A DNA stretch of 42,469 bases from a bacterium (GTDB lineage: Bacteria; Patescibacteriota; Patescibacteriia; UBA9934; GWF2-40-263). Below the pieces are notes generated by a model. That model was not told where the DNA came from and searched no databases. It saw only the letters and a list, made by a program, of their open reading frames with translations. The translations under genes were made by a program, and so were the position numbers. The stretch covers positions 1-42,469 of the forward strand of contig JAJYIV010000008.1 of NCBI GenBank assembly GCA_021789915.1, read 5' to 3'. Shown here one piece after another: positions 22,204 through 29,405 of the stretch. Position 1 is the stretch's first letter; each line of letters opens with the position of its first letter.

Positions 22204-22764
22204 TTTGGCGACGCGCTCGCTATAGGAGCCGTCCTCCGTGTTCACTGTGATTTCGTCGCCCTCGGCGATGAAGATCGGCACGCGGATCTTCAGCCCGTTG
22301 TCGAGCTCCGCATCCTTCGTGACGTTGCCGGAAGCCGTATCGCCCTTCACTGCCGGTTCCGTGTACTTCACCGTGTACTGGATCTTCTTCGGCAGCGACA
22401 TGGTGAGCGGCGTGCCGTCGTGCGTGATGATCATGCACTCGATTCCTTCCTTGAGGAACTTCGCGTCGTCGCCGATGTCGTTCTTGGACAACGTGATCTG
22501 CTCGTAATTCGCGTTGTCCATGAATGTGTACAGGTTCCCGTCATTGAACAGGTATTGCATGCGGCGGTACTGCACTTCCTCGAAATCGAGCGAGTCGGAG
22601 GACTTGAAGTTGTTCTCTACGACTTTGCCGGTTTGCAGGTTCTTCATGCGCGTGCGGACGAAAGAGGATCCCTTGCCGGGCGAAACGCGCTGGAAATCGT
22701 TGACGATCCAAAGTCCGCCCTCGTAGCGGATGACCGTTCCTTTTTTAATGTCGTTCGGAGACAT
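22201..22764 (-). CDS. efp: Elongation factor P
   Basis: A 187-residue three-domain EF-P that helps ribosomes make consecutive Pro-Pro bonds. The modification loop reads SPGKGSS with lysine K31 at the tip, matching the beta-lysylated lysine of E. coli (K34). The typical motifs FVRTRMKNLQTGKVVENNFKSSD, YLFNDGNLYTFMDNANYEQI and the C-terminal TASGNVTKDAELDNGLKIRVPIFI..GDEITVNTEDGSYSERV are intact. An EpmA-like ligase gene lies just upstream in the same direction, which fits lysine-type modification. Confidence 0.97.
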   Translation of the reverse strand: MSPNDIKKGTVIRYEGGLWIVNDFQRVSPGKGSSFVRTRMKNLQTGKVVENNFKSSDSLDFEEVQYRRMQYLFNDGNLYTFMDNANYEQITLSKNDIGDDAKFLKEGIECMIITHDGTPLTMSLPKKIQYTVKYTEPAVKGDTASGNVTKDAELDNGLKIRVPIFIAEGDEITVNTEDGSYSERVAK

Positions 22765-22765
22765 A

Positions 22766-22822
22766 ATAAGCCTTTAGCCATTAGCTATTAGCCTTTAGCA
22801 GCACCGTCCGGCCTAACGGCTA
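22766..22822 (-). repeat. Short tandem AGCC/TTAGC repeats between epmA-like gene and efp
   Basis: The 55-base gap is built from variants of TTAGCC and TTAGC (for example TTTAGCCATTAGCTATTAGCC on the plus strand, and TAACGGCTAACGGC towards the epmA-like stop). The stop codon of the epmA-like gene (22820-22822) lies in this array. Copy number could vary by slippage. Confidence 0.6.
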
Positions 22823-23794
22823 ACGGCTTTCATTAAACAAATCCGCAGCGGGAAACAGCAGCACGTCCCTGATGGACCGGGTCCCGGCGCACAGCATGTG
22901 CAGACGGTCGACCCCCAGCGCGTTCCCAAACGTCGGATGACGGACGGATGGTAGCCGTTTGAGCAGTTCCTCGTCAATGGGGAAGCGCGTCTTGCCCAGC
23001 GCGGCACGCTCCTGCTGCTCGGCTTCGAACCGCCGGCGCTGTTCCGCGGCATCCGTCAACTCCGTGAAGGCGTTGCAGAGCTCCAGCCCGCCGACATAGA
23101 GCTCGAAGCGCTGCCCGTACTTCCCGTCCGGCGTCAGCCGCGACAAGGCGGCTTGATGTTTGGGATAGTCGTAGACGAAGACCGGATCTTTCCCGAGATT
23201 CGGTTCGACTTTGGCAAGGAACAGGCGGTAGAAAAGATCGCTTTCCGTGTCCGTTGGCGATGGGTGCAGCCCAAGCCGTTCGCAAGCGGCGCGCTGATCT
23301 TCCGCGGTCGCCGTGTCGAGGTCGACGCCGGCGCGCTTGAGCATCACGTCGCGCACGCGCATGCGGCGGAACGGCGGCAGCGGCTCCTTTCCGAACGCCC
23401 TGAACGCCGCCTGCACGAGCGCCTCCGTCTCATCCATCCCGAAACGGTAATCCTTCCCCTGCCGGTACCATTCGAGCATCGTGAACTCGGGGTTGTGCGT
23501 GCCACCAAAATCTTCGCCGTCGCGGAACACTTTGGCCAGCGAATAGATCGATTCCAAGCCCGCGCCAAGCAGCTTCTTCATCGAAAATTCAGGACTCGTG
23601 ATGAGCGCGCCGGCGTGCTTCGTTCCGTCCGGTTCGGCCGCCGATGTCTCAAACGGCGTTAGATTCGGCGAGAGATCCGGGCTGGGGACGAACAGCGGCG
23701 TCTCGACTTCAAGATACCCGCGCTCCTCGAGGAACGCGCGGATGGTCTTGTTGAGCAGCGCCCGCTCGCGGGCGACGGTTTGCACATTGGACAT
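22820..23794 (-). CDS. epmA: EpmA-like lysyl-tRNA-synthetase paralogue (EF-P lysine ligase)
   Basis: A 324-residue class II synthetase core without the tRNA anticodon-binding domain. Seen: motif 1 region (FLEERGYLEVETPLFVPSPDLSPNLTPF), motif 2 (SIYSLAKVFRDGEDFGGTHNPEFTMLEWYR) and motif 3 (GNALGVDRLHMLCAG). The length matches E. coli EpmA (325), not LysRS (about 500). The ELCNAFTEL motif of the LysRS/EpmA group is present. EpmA attaches (R)-beta-lysine to EF-P; adjacency to efp supports that role. No EpmB (lysine aminomutase) or EpmC is seen in the window, so the donor could be alpha-lysine. Confidence 0.9.
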   Translation of the reverse strand: MSNVQTVARERALLNKTIRAFLEERGYLEVETPLFVPSPDLSPNLTPFETSAAEPDGTKHAGALITSPEFSMKKLLGAGLESIYSLAKVFRDGEDFGGTHNPEFTMLEWYRQGKDYRFGMDETEALVQAAFRAFGKEPLPPFRRMRVRDVMLKRAGVDLDTATAEDQRAACERLGLHPSPTDTESDLFYRLFLAKVEPNLGKDPVFVYDYPKHQAALSRLTPDGKYGQRFELYVGGLELCNAFTELTDAAEQRRRFEAEQQERAALGKTRFPIDEELLKRLPSVRHPTFGNALGVDRLHMLCAGTRSIRDVLLFPAADLFNESR

Positions 23795-23867
23795 AGATGG
23801 ATGACGAATAACAGCCAGTACTCGTCACGGCGAGCGCGGCGACGCCACCCTGCAGCCAGTGAAGGCG

Positions 23868-23916
23868 GGATTGCTTCGTCCCCCCGCCTGCATGCAGGCG
23901 GGGTCCTCGCAATGAC
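23868..23916. repeat. R2 palindromic repeat
   Basis: GGATTGCTTCGTC, a perfect hairpin CCCCGCCTGC/GCAGGCGGGG, then TCCTCGCAATGAC. A second copy lies at 42273-42316. Repeats with these two half-sites are common in bacterial genomes as I recall; function unknown. The whole stretch 23795-24005 otherwise holds no gene. Confidence 0.75.
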
Positions 23917-24005
23917 AAGGCATTAGGCAATATTCGGCGGCGCGTGGTCCAACATACGAGTGCGCGGAGAATACGAGATTCCTCCAAAAGAGACAAGGGA
24001 TGAAT

Positions 24006-24037
24006 AAAACGCCCGCCTTTTCGGGCGAGCGTTTTTT
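24006..24037 (-). terminator. Terminator downstream of rpsR
   Basis: Stem AACGC-TCGCCCG / CGGGCG-GCGTT (with small bulges) and T-rich flanks on both strands. It lies about 85 bases after the rpsR stop. A partial R1 repeat (24058-24090, GGATCCTTCGG..TCAGGAT) and a run of eight G (24103-24110) lie between the two. Confidence 0.65.
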
Positions 24038-24120
24038 CTTGTCGGTCGGATTCCGACGGGGATCCTTCGGCCTGCTGGCCTCAGGATAACTTCACATCAG
24101 TTGGGGGGGGACCAGTGAAG

Positions 24121-24360
24121 TTAATTCTGCACGAACGGGAGCAGGGCCATGATGCGCGCGCGCTTGATCGCGTTGGCGAGCATGCGCTGATGCTTGGCGC
24201 AGACGCCGGAACGCTTGCGCGGCACGATCTTGGCAAAGGAGGACAGGAAGCGGCGCAGGTATTGCGTCTCCTTGTAATCCAGTTCCTGGATGTTCTTGAC
24301 GCAGAACGGGCACTGGCGCTGCCTGCGCATGGCCGAAGGCTGTTGTGGCTTGTTCATCAT
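24121..24360 (-). CDS. rpsR: Ribosomal protein S18
   Basis: A 79-residue S18. Seen: CPFCVKNIQELDYKETQYLRRFLSSFAKIVPRKRSGVCAKHQRMLANAIKRARIMALLPFV, the standard S18 core, including a CPFC and a later C..H pair that suggest the zinc-binding version. Two start codons in tandem (MM) are possible. It is the third gene of the rpsF-ssb-rpsR operon, 1 base after the ssb stop. S18 binds S6 in the small-subunit platform. Confidence 0.97.
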   Translation of the reverse strand: MMNKPQQPSAMRRQRQCPFCVKNIQELDYKETQYLRRFLSSFAKIVPRKRSGVCAKHQRMLANAIKRARIMALLPFVQN

Positions 24361-24361
24361 A

Positions 24362-24832
24362 TTAGAAAGGGATGTCTTCCACTCTGATTTCCTGTTCGAC
24401 GGCCGGATCGTCCTTAGGCGGGCTGCCTGAGGCGGAACCGTCCTCCGCGGGCGGGGCTGCCGGGGCGCGCAAGGCGGCATTCCCCGCGCCGGTTCCGGCG
24501 CCGGCGCGGTCCAGCATGATCACGTTGTCGGCGACGATCTCCGTGCGATAGCGCTTCACCCCGTCCTGGCCCTGCCAATCGCGCGTTTGCAGACGGCCCT
24601 CGACATAGACCTTCGATCCTTTCTTCACGTAGGATCCGATGATCTCCGCAAGCTTGCCCCAAGCGACGGCATTATGGAATTCGGCTTGCTCCTGTTTGGC
24701 GCCGGAAGCGTCCGTCCATGCGCGGTTCGTCGCAACCGAGAACGAACAGACGCGCTGGCCGGATGCGGTTTGGCGCAGCTCCGGGTCGCGGGTCACATTG
24801 CCAAGGATGGTGGCGCGGTTGAGGGAATACAT
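24362..24832 (-). CDS. ssb: Single-stranded DNA-binding protein
   Basis: A 156-residue SSB. The N-terminal OB fold (MYSLNRATILGNVTRDPELRQTASGQRVCSFSVATNRAW...YVEGRLQTRDWQGQDGVKRYRTEIVADNVIML) is followed by a Gly/Ala/Pro linker and the acidic protein-interaction tip ending in DIPF. The order rpsF-ssb-rpsR is classical. Spacing is 9 bases from rpsF and 1 base to rpsR. Confidence 0.97.
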   Translation of the reverse strand: MYSLNRATILGNVTRDPELRQTASGQRVCSFSVATNRAWTDASGAKQEQAEFHNAVAWGKLAEIIGSYVKKGSKVYVEGRLQTRDWQGQDGVKRYRTEIVADNVIMLDRAGAGTGAGNAALRAPAAPPAEDGSASGSPPKDDPAVEQEIRVEDIPF

Positions 24833-24841
24833 AGGGGAGGA

Positions 24842-25321
24842 TTAGGCTTTCTTGGCAATGTCCTCGTCCAGCATTTCATCCAACTTCTTGTTGATGGCCT
24901 CGACATTCATGGAAGCCTCCCCCGCCCTGGCCGGCACGGGAGGCGGCGCCTGGCGGGGCGGGCGCGCGGATTCCTGGCGGCCCTCCTCCGACAGCGGCGC
25001 GACATACGGCGTCAGCTTATACGCCTTCTTGTCGGCGCCGGATGGCATCAGCGTGAGCTGATGGCGAAGCACCTCGTCGGTCAAGTGCCATTGGCGGTCC
25101 AGGGAGTTGACCATGGCCGGCTCGCCGTCAAACTGAAGCAGCGCGTACACGCCGTGGCGGTTCCCCTTGATCGGGTACGCCAGCTTCTGGCGTGAGAGCA
25201 TCTCGCTGCGCGTCACCTTGCCTCCCGCCTTCGCGACCATCCCGGCGATTTTCTCCATGACGCCTTGCACCTCGGCATCGGTGTAACTCGTCGGGACAAG
25301 ATAGAACAGCTCGTACATCAT
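24842..25321 (-). CDS. rpsF: Ribosomal protein S6
   Basis: A 159-residue S6 with a core of about 95 residues (MMYELFYLVPTSYTDAEVQGVMEKIAGMV...LAYPIKGNRHGVYALLQFDGEP...LDRQWHLTDEVLRHQLTLM) and an extended C-terminal tail (about residues 100-159) rich in Pro, Ala and Arg then ending in a helical AINKKLDEMLDEDIAKKA. The tail is longer than in E. coli. Start is one of two tandem ATGs (25321 or 25318). The operon leader contains a hairpin that may be the S6:S18 feedback site. Confidence 0.95.
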   Translation of the reverse strand: MMYELFYLVPTSYTDAEVQGVMEKIAGMVAKAGGKVTRSEMLSRQKLAYPIKGNRHGVYALLQFDGEPAMVNSLDRQWHLTDEVLRHQLTLMPSGADKKAYKLTPYVAPLSEEGRQESARPPRQAPPPVPARAGEASMNVEAINKKLDEMLDEDIAKKA

Positions 25322-25329
25322 AGCGTTTC

Positions 25330-25373
25330 CGGCCCTCCGCAAAGGCGGAGAGCGGCCCCTTGCGGGACCTCGG
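25330..25373 (-). promoter_or_regulatory. Candidate S6:S18 autoregulatory leader
   Basis: In the rpsF leader, CTCCGC-CTTT-GCGGAG forms a perfect stem extended by GGCC/GGCC around a small one-sided bulge, with CCG triplets on both sides; another hairpin GGTCCC..GGGGCC precedes it. S6:S18 leader motifs in other bacteria are hairpins with CCG in an internal loop. The match is by eye only. Confidence 0.4.
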
Positions 25374-25395
25374 ACAGAAAAGAATTAGTGCGGGC

Positions 25396-25424
25396 AGCTT
25401 AGCCAAAACGCCCGCGACGGTCAA
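25396..25424 (-). promoter_or_regulatory. rpsF operon promoter
   Basis: Minus-strand TTGACC (25424-25419), 17 bases, TAAGCT (25401-25396). The leader to rpsF is about 70 bases. The -10 region TTTTGGCTAAGCT is nearly the same as at yebC. Confidence 0.75.
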
Positions 25425-25435
25425 GCGGGCCGGAA

Positions 25436-25462
25436 GAAAAAGCCCGGCGCGGGAGCCGGGCG
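25436..25462 (-). terminator. Terminator of the 25478 gene
   Basis: Perfect 7-bp stem GCCCGGC/GCCGGGC with TTTTTC on the minus strand, 16 bases after the stop. Confidence 0.8.
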
Positions 25463-25477
25463 AGGAAACGGCCGCCT

Positions 25478-26176
25478 TCAGTGCAACGTGACCAACATCA
25501 GGATCGCGACCACGGTAAAAAAGAGAGCGAGGGAAGGCTGACCCGTTTTTTCATGAAACCGCTTCCCAAGCTCCCACAGGCGCTTCGCCTGCGGCGGGAA
25601 GCACGCGACGAAAATAAGCGCCGACACGAGAAGGACGGGGAGACCGAAGAACATCAGCGCCATCGCGTCGATCCACGTGAAGGACGCGCCTCCCGCGGAG
25701 GCGGGTTGAACCGCCTCGAGGCGCAGCACGTTGGATGGCAGGCGATGGACGCGCGCGGCTTCGAACGGACCGTGATTCCACGGACTCGTCGGCTGCGACG
25801 TCGTGAACGCGCGGCAAGCCGTTGCGTGAAGGAACACGGGGGCCTGCGCCGCCGATTTGCCCGGCGCCCAGTACTCCGCGCACGCGCCGTCGCGCGCCGA
25901 GGTCATCCGGTACGTCACCATGACCGGCTCCCCTTTCGTCACCGCGAGAAATTCCTTCAGCGGCACGTCCGGGAAGGCGCTCGCGTACGGGCGCACTGTC
26001 GCTCCCGGCGGAACCTTCATTGCCTGATACCCAGACGGCGAAACCTTCTGTGTGAAGTCGGAAGCGAAGGAGAACCACGCGAACGTACCCCACATGGCGA
26101 CGAGCAGGACGACACCCAAAACGCGGCGGCTCGCCTTCCATCCTTTCGCGAGGGCAAGACCAAGCGGCTTCCACAT
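25478..26176 (-). CDS. Membrane protein with large extracytoplasmic domain, unknown
   Basis: A 232-residue protein. An N-terminal membrane helix (about residues 18-38, RVLGVVLLVAMWGTFAWFSF), an outer domain of about 125 residues with two Cys (CAEYW, ACRAF) that could form a disulfide, and two C-terminal helices (WIDAMALMFFGLPVLLVSALIFVACF; LALFFTVVAILMLVTL). ATG 26176 is chosen because GGAG lies 7 bases upstream (AAAGGAGTCCGCC). It has its own promoter and terminator. No family recognised. Confidence 0.75.
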   Translation of the reverse strand: MWKPLGLALAKGWKASRRVLGVVLLVAMWGTFAWFSFASDFTQKVSPSGYQAMKVPPGATVRPYASAFPDVPLKEFLAVTKGEPVMVTYRMTSARDGACAEYWAPGKSAAQAPVFLHATACRAFTTSQPTSPWNHGPFEAARVHRLPSNVLRLEAVQPASAGGASFTWIDAMALMFFGLPVLLVSALIFVACFPPQAKRLWELGKRFHEKTGQPSLALFFTVVAILMLVTLH

Positions 26177-26226
26177 GGCGGACTCCTTTGAAGGGCCAAG
26201 CGCGGCGGCGTGCCGCGCGTGCGGGC

Positions 26227-26255
26227 AGTAAAACACCCGCGGCCCGGCACGTCAA
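26227..26255 (-). promoter_or_regulatory. Promoter of the 25478 gene
   Basis: Minus-strand TTGACG (26255-26250), 17 bases, TTTACT (26232-26227). The -35 box is back to back with that of the Trm11-like gene, 2 bases apart. Confidence 0.65.
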
Positions 26256-26257
26256 TG

Positions 26258-26286
26258 TCGACAAGGCCGCCGCGGGCGGCTACACT
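26258..26286 (+). promoter_or_regulatory. Promoter of the Trm11-like gene
   Basis: TCGACA (26258-26263), 17 bases, TACACT (26281-26286). ATG 26296 follows after 9 bases, which predicts a leaderless mRNA. Confidence 0.7.
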
Positions 26287-26295
26287 CGTCCGCGT

Positions 26296-27585
26296 ATGAC
26301 GCGTTTTTTCGTCCCGGGCTCCCATCCCGCCTTGTCGCTCGCGGAGCTTGCCGCCGTCCTCGCGACGGGCGACTTTTCGCGTTGCACGGACGGCGTGTTT
26401 CTCGTCGAGACGGATCGCGGCGCCGAGGAACTGCAAGCGCGTCTGGGAGGCGTCGTGAAGATCGGCCGCGTCGTCGGCGAGCTTCCCCGCTACAACGTGG
26501 CCGCGGCCGCCGATGTGCTCGTGGATTTGGCACGCCGCACGTCAGAGGCAAGCGAAGGAAAAATCTCTTTCGGCCTGTCCGTATACGACGCGGGCAACAA
26601 AAGTATGACGGCACAGCTCAAAAAAGACCGTCAGCGCGTCGGACTGGAAATGAAGAAGCGGTTGAAGGTCACCGCCTCTTTCCAAGAGGGGGCTGTGGGG
26701 AGTCCGCGCAGCGTGCGCTATGTCGACTCGAAGGAACCGAATCTGTCCGCCGTGATCGTAACGGAAAACGGCCTGCTGGAAAGCGGCGGCGAGTATTGCC
26801 TGATGGCTGCGCCGACGCGCGTCTATGTCGGCCGGACGGAAACCGTGCAGGATTACAAAGAGTGGAGCCGGCGCGATTACGGACGGCCGGCGAGCGACGC
26901 AATCTCCGGCATGCTGCCGCCCAAGCTCGCGCGCATGATGGTGAACATGTCCATGACCCCCTCTGGCGGCAGAATCTCCCCCTTGCAAGGGCAGGGGGAG
27001 ATGTCTCGCACAAGCGAGACAGAGGGCGTCTCGCTTCTCGATCCGTTCTGCGGATCCGGCACGGTTCTCGTCGAAGCCGGTTTGCTCGGCTTCGACCGCC
27101 TCATCGGCAACGATCTGGAAGCGAAAGCCGTCGCGGATACCAAGAAGAATGTCGCGTGGGCCGGACTCGAAGCGGACATCATCCAGGGCGACGCGGCCAA
27201 CATCGCCGAGCGTGTGCGTGGGCCGGTCGATGCCGTGGTAACCGAACCGTATCTCGGCCCGCCGCGTCTCAAAAAGCCAACGCCTAAGGAGGCAGGCCTC
27301 ACGGTCGGCACATTGATGACGCTGTACGAACGGTCGTTCATGTCGATCCACTCCCTGCTCGCCGAGGGCGGCCGATGCGTCGTCGCATTTCCCGTGTTCG
27401 AGACCACGGAGCATCGCCTATTCCTTCCGCTTGCGCCGATGCTAAAAAAGATCGGCTACAAGATCGTCGTACCCGTGCCCGACACGGCGCCGATCGCCTT
27501 CAAGGAGCGCACGCCAAACGGCGGCTTGCTGTATCGCCGCCCGGATGCCATCGTCTCGCGCGAGATTCTCGTGGTGGAGAAATGA
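26296..27585 (+). CDS. THUMP-domain Trm11/TrmG10-like tRNA guanine methyltransferase
   Basis: A 429-residue protein of the archaeal/eukaryote-like Trm11 group that methylates guanine N2 in tRNA; substrate inferred from family. The N-terminal half has the expected ferredoxin-like/THUMP region. The methyltransferase half has motif I LLDPFCGSGTVLVEA (about residues 246-260), motif II NDLE, and the active-site motif TEPYLGPP in place of the usual DPPY. Just before motif I sits an in-frame 25-residue insertion (TPSGGRISPLQGQGEMSRTSE...) encoded by the R3 repeat at 26955-27029. The stop codon TGA is the first part of another R3 copy. Start chosen by promoter position and family start. Confidence 0.88.
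   Translation: MTRFFVPGSHPALSLAELAAVLATGDFSRCTDGVFLVETDRGAEELQARLGGVVKIGRVVGELPRYNVAAAADVLVDLARRTSEASEGKISFGLSVYDAGNKSMTAQLKKDRQRVGLEMKKRLKVTASFQEGAVGSPRSVRYVDSKEPNLSAVIVTENGLLESGGEYCLMAAPTRVYVGRTETVQDYKEWSRRDYGRPASDAISGMLPPKLARMMVNMSMTPSGGRISPLQGQGEMSRTSETEGVSLLDPFCGSGTVLVEAGLLGFDRLIGNDLEAKAVADTKKNVAWAGLEADIIQGDAANIAERVRGPVDAVVTEPYLGPPRLKKPTPKEAGLTVGTLMTLYERSFMSIHSLLAEGGRCVVAFPVFETTEHRLFLPLAPMLKKIGYKIVVPVPDTAPIAFKERTPNGGLLYRRPDAIVSREILVVEK
26955..27029 (+). repeat. R3 palindromic repeat inside the Trm11-like gene
   Basis: Nested inverted arms: ACCCCCTCTG pairs with CAGAGGGcGT, TCTCCCCC pairs with GGGGGAGA, and TCTCGC/GCGAGA form a third stem. The length of 75 bases keeps the reading frame. 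Copies follow at 27584-27633 and 27992-28036. Confidence 0.8.
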
Positions 27586-27633
27586 CCCCCTCTGGAGCAG
27601 AGTCTCCCCCTTGCCTTGCAAGGGGGGAGATCC
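27584..27633 (+). repeat. R3 repeat between Trm11-like and DUF559 genes
   Basis: GACCCCCTCTGGAGCAGAGTCTCCCCC then CTTGCAAGGGGGGAGAT, about 50 bases. It overlaps the stop of the upstream gene and supplies the GGGGGAG that acts as a possible Shine-Dalgarno site for the DUF559 gene. Confidence 0.8.
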
Positions 27634-27639
27634 CATCCC

Positions 27640-28047
27640 ATGGCCTACCGATGCCGACACGACCAAATTCCACTGCGACGGCTGCTGCGAAAAAAGCAGA
27701 CTCCCATTGAAGCTCTCCTCTGGGCGCGATTAAGGGACAACCGTCTGCATGGCCTGTCATTTCGACGACAACACGGCATCGGACCGTTTATCGTCGACTT
27801 TTTCTGTCCAAAAAGCCAGCTGGCCATCGAGATAGACGGATCGCAGCATTTCACTCCCGCTGGAAAAGTCTACGATGAAGAACGGACGCTTTATCTGACA
27901 TCCCTTGGCATCCGCGTGATTCGATTTTCAAACGCCGAAGTGAATAAGGATGTCGAAGCCGTGCTGGAAGCCGTCTTGCAGGCAAGTCGCTTCTCCCCCT
28001 CGGAACGAGGGGGAGACTCTGCCGCCAGAGGGGGTCTTTCGCCATAA
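27640..28047 (+). CDS. DUF559 (Vsr-like endonuclease fold) protein with repeat-derived C-terminus
   Basis: A 135-residue DUF559 protein. The family core is complete: LLRKKQTPIEALLWARLRDNRLHGLSFRRQHGIGPFIVDFFCPKSQLAIEIDGSQH, then YDEERTLYLTSLGIRVIRFSNAEV. The VDF...EIDG pattern corresponds to the PD-(D/E)XK nuclease centre, as in Vsr. Its role is unknown; a DNA repair or mobile-DNA link is possible. The last 17 residues (SPSERGGDSAARGGLSP) are read from an R3 repeat, so the original stop has been lost or replaced. ATG 27640 is 11 bases after a GGAG provided by the upstream R3 copy. Confidence 0.87.
   Translation: MAYRCRHDQIPLRRLLRKKQTPIEALLWARLRDNRLHGLSFRRQHGIGPFIVDFFCPKSQLAIEIDGSQHFTPAGKVYDEERTLYLTSLGIRVIRFSNAEVNKDVEAVLEAVLQASRFSPSERGGDSAARGGLSP
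27992..28036 (-). repeat. R3 repeat forming the DUF559 C-terminus
   Basis: TCTCCCCCTCGGAACGAGGGGGAGA (a perfect hairpin in its arms) followed by CTCTGCCGCCAGAGGGGGTC. It is in the opposite orientation to the two upstream copies. Confidence 0.8.
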
Positions 28048-28086
28048 AAATCCCGCCTCTCTCGTCGTCCGAGAGGCGGGCATTTT
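28046..28086. terminator. Bidirectional terminator between DUF559 and the 28094 gene
   Basis: Stem AAAAT-CCGCCTCTC / GAGAGGCGG-ATTTT with a 10-base loop between two convergent genes. Confidence 0.88.
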
Positions 28087-28093
28087 GCGTTCG

Positions 28094-29212
28094 TCACTTC
28101 TTCGCGGGCAGCTCCATCAGACAGAGAAACCGTCCCGTGATGCCGTAGTAGCGCCAGCGTCCGTCCCGTTGGAACAGGTCGGTGATCTGCTCGCGTCCGC
28201 CCCACGCTTCACCGAAGGCCGGCTGCTCCTGCCCGTCGACGATCCACGCCGCGCGCTCGTGGCGGCGCGTCTTGCCGATGAAGGCGAACCGGCCGTCGGG
28301 CAGACGCGTGAAGCGGGAGACGAAGCCGTGCTTGGAATCCAGCCCCTCACCCGTCGCCCCCCCTTCATGCGCAAGATCTCGCTCCGTAACGACCCCCTTT
28401 GCATCGATGCACCACAGACCGTCTTCCGTCCACACGGTGGCTTCCGACCGGAACCAAGAAAAGAACTGCAAGCGTTGCAATGAACCCCCATGGATCAGAT
28501 GCGCGGCACAATCGCCATGACGCTCCACCGAGAGGATGTCGCCGCCGGGACCCGCCACGAGGAAATCAGCAGGAGGCGCTTCCTTGACGAGAACTTCCGT
28601 TGTCCCGTCGCACCCGCGCCGCATGATGGTGCACGTCTCCTGGGGATTGCCCCCAGGGGGGGGCGACCACACCCGCTCGGTGACGGCGTAGAGCAGGCTG
28701 CCATCCGTTTGGATGGAGAGTCCGCACGTCCACGTCGTCGTGCCCACGTCCTCCGCGTCCGGCAGCATCTCGTCGCCGACGAAGTAGCGCGTGGGTGGTT
28801 CCAATCCGACATCCAAGGAGTTGTGGGCATCAAACCACACCTCGATGACGGGCTGGCCGTCCGACACGAAGCCGAGGAAATGGGCCATGGATGACCAGGA
28901 GTCGGAGTCCATCACCGAGAAGGCATAGAGACGCTCGCGCCCGCGGAAGATCTCGATCGCGTGCTCCTTCTCACGGATGCTCCAGAGCGTGCCGTTCCTG
29001 TCCGCGGCGATCGCGGCAAGCGGCCACTCGTGCGGACCGAACGCGTCCTCCAGCCGCGTCACGGAGACACAGCTCTCCGGCAGGATAGGTCCGCCCGGAT
29101 TCCGGCGGAACGCCCAGACCTGATCCGACGTGATCGGCGACTCGCCCAGCATCTCCTGCAGAAGCTGGGTCGCGTGCGCCAGAGAAACGTCGCCTTCCCT
29201 TTCCTTTCTCAT
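28094..29212 (-). CDS. Uncharacterised soluble protein, possibly beta-propeller
   Basis: A 372-residue protein without signal peptide or membrane helix. Many short strands with Trp and Gly-Asp turns (for example LAAIAADRNGTLWSIREK, GLSIQTDGSLLYAVTERVW, FTRLPDGRFAFIGKTRR) repeat at intervals of 40-60 residues, which suggests a beta-propeller. No catalytic motif recognised. ATG 29212 is chosen because AGAGGAG lies 6-12 bases upstream. It has its own promoter at 29345-29373 and a terminator just after the stop. Confidence 0.65.
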   Translation of the reverse strand: MRKEREGDVSLAHATQLLQEMLGESPITSDQVWAFRRNPGGPILPESCVSVTRLEDAFGPHEWPLAAIAADRNGTLWSIREKEHAIEIFRGRERLYAFSVMDSDSWSSMAHFLGFVSDGQPVIEVWFDAHNSLDVGLEPPTRYFVGDEMLPDAEDVGTTTWTCGLSIQTDGSLLYAVTERVWSPPPGGNPQETCTIMRRGCDGTTEVLVKEAPPADFLVAGPGGDILSVERHGDCAAHLIHGGSLQRLQFFSWFRSEATVWTEDGLWCIDAKGVVTERDLAHEGGATGEGLDSKHGFVSRFTRLPDGRFAFIGKTRRHERAAWIVDGQEQPAFGEAWGGREQITDLFQRDGRWRYYGITGRFLCLMELPAKK

Positions 29213-29344
29213 GACGTGCTCCTCTGTTCCCAAAAGGACGCAGGACCGCCGCTTTGGCCCATGTTCGGGCTACCGCCGCGTGCATCATCCTTGGAAGGAA
29301 CGGAACGCCTGCCGACATGGCCGACGGACCTTTCGGTCGCCGTC

Positions 29345-29373
29345 GCTTTATCATGCCGCGCTGCCGGCGTCAA
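29345..29373 (-). promoter_or_regulatory. Promoter of the 28094 gene
   Basis: Minus-strand TTGACG (29373-29368), 17 bases, TAAAGC (29350-29345). The leader to ATG 29212 is about 130 bases. Confidence 0.55.
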
Positions 29374-29405
29374 GACGTCGAAACCGGCTTTGTGGCCGGT
29401 TTCTG

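Noticed and set aside
24103-24110. Run of eight G near rpsR as phase-variation tract
   Set aside because: It lies downstream of the rpsR stop on the noncoding side and not in a gene or clear promoter.
26941-28040. CRISPR-like array from the three R3 repeats
   Set aside because: Spacing is irregular, copies are inside genes and in both orientations, and no cas gene is nearby.
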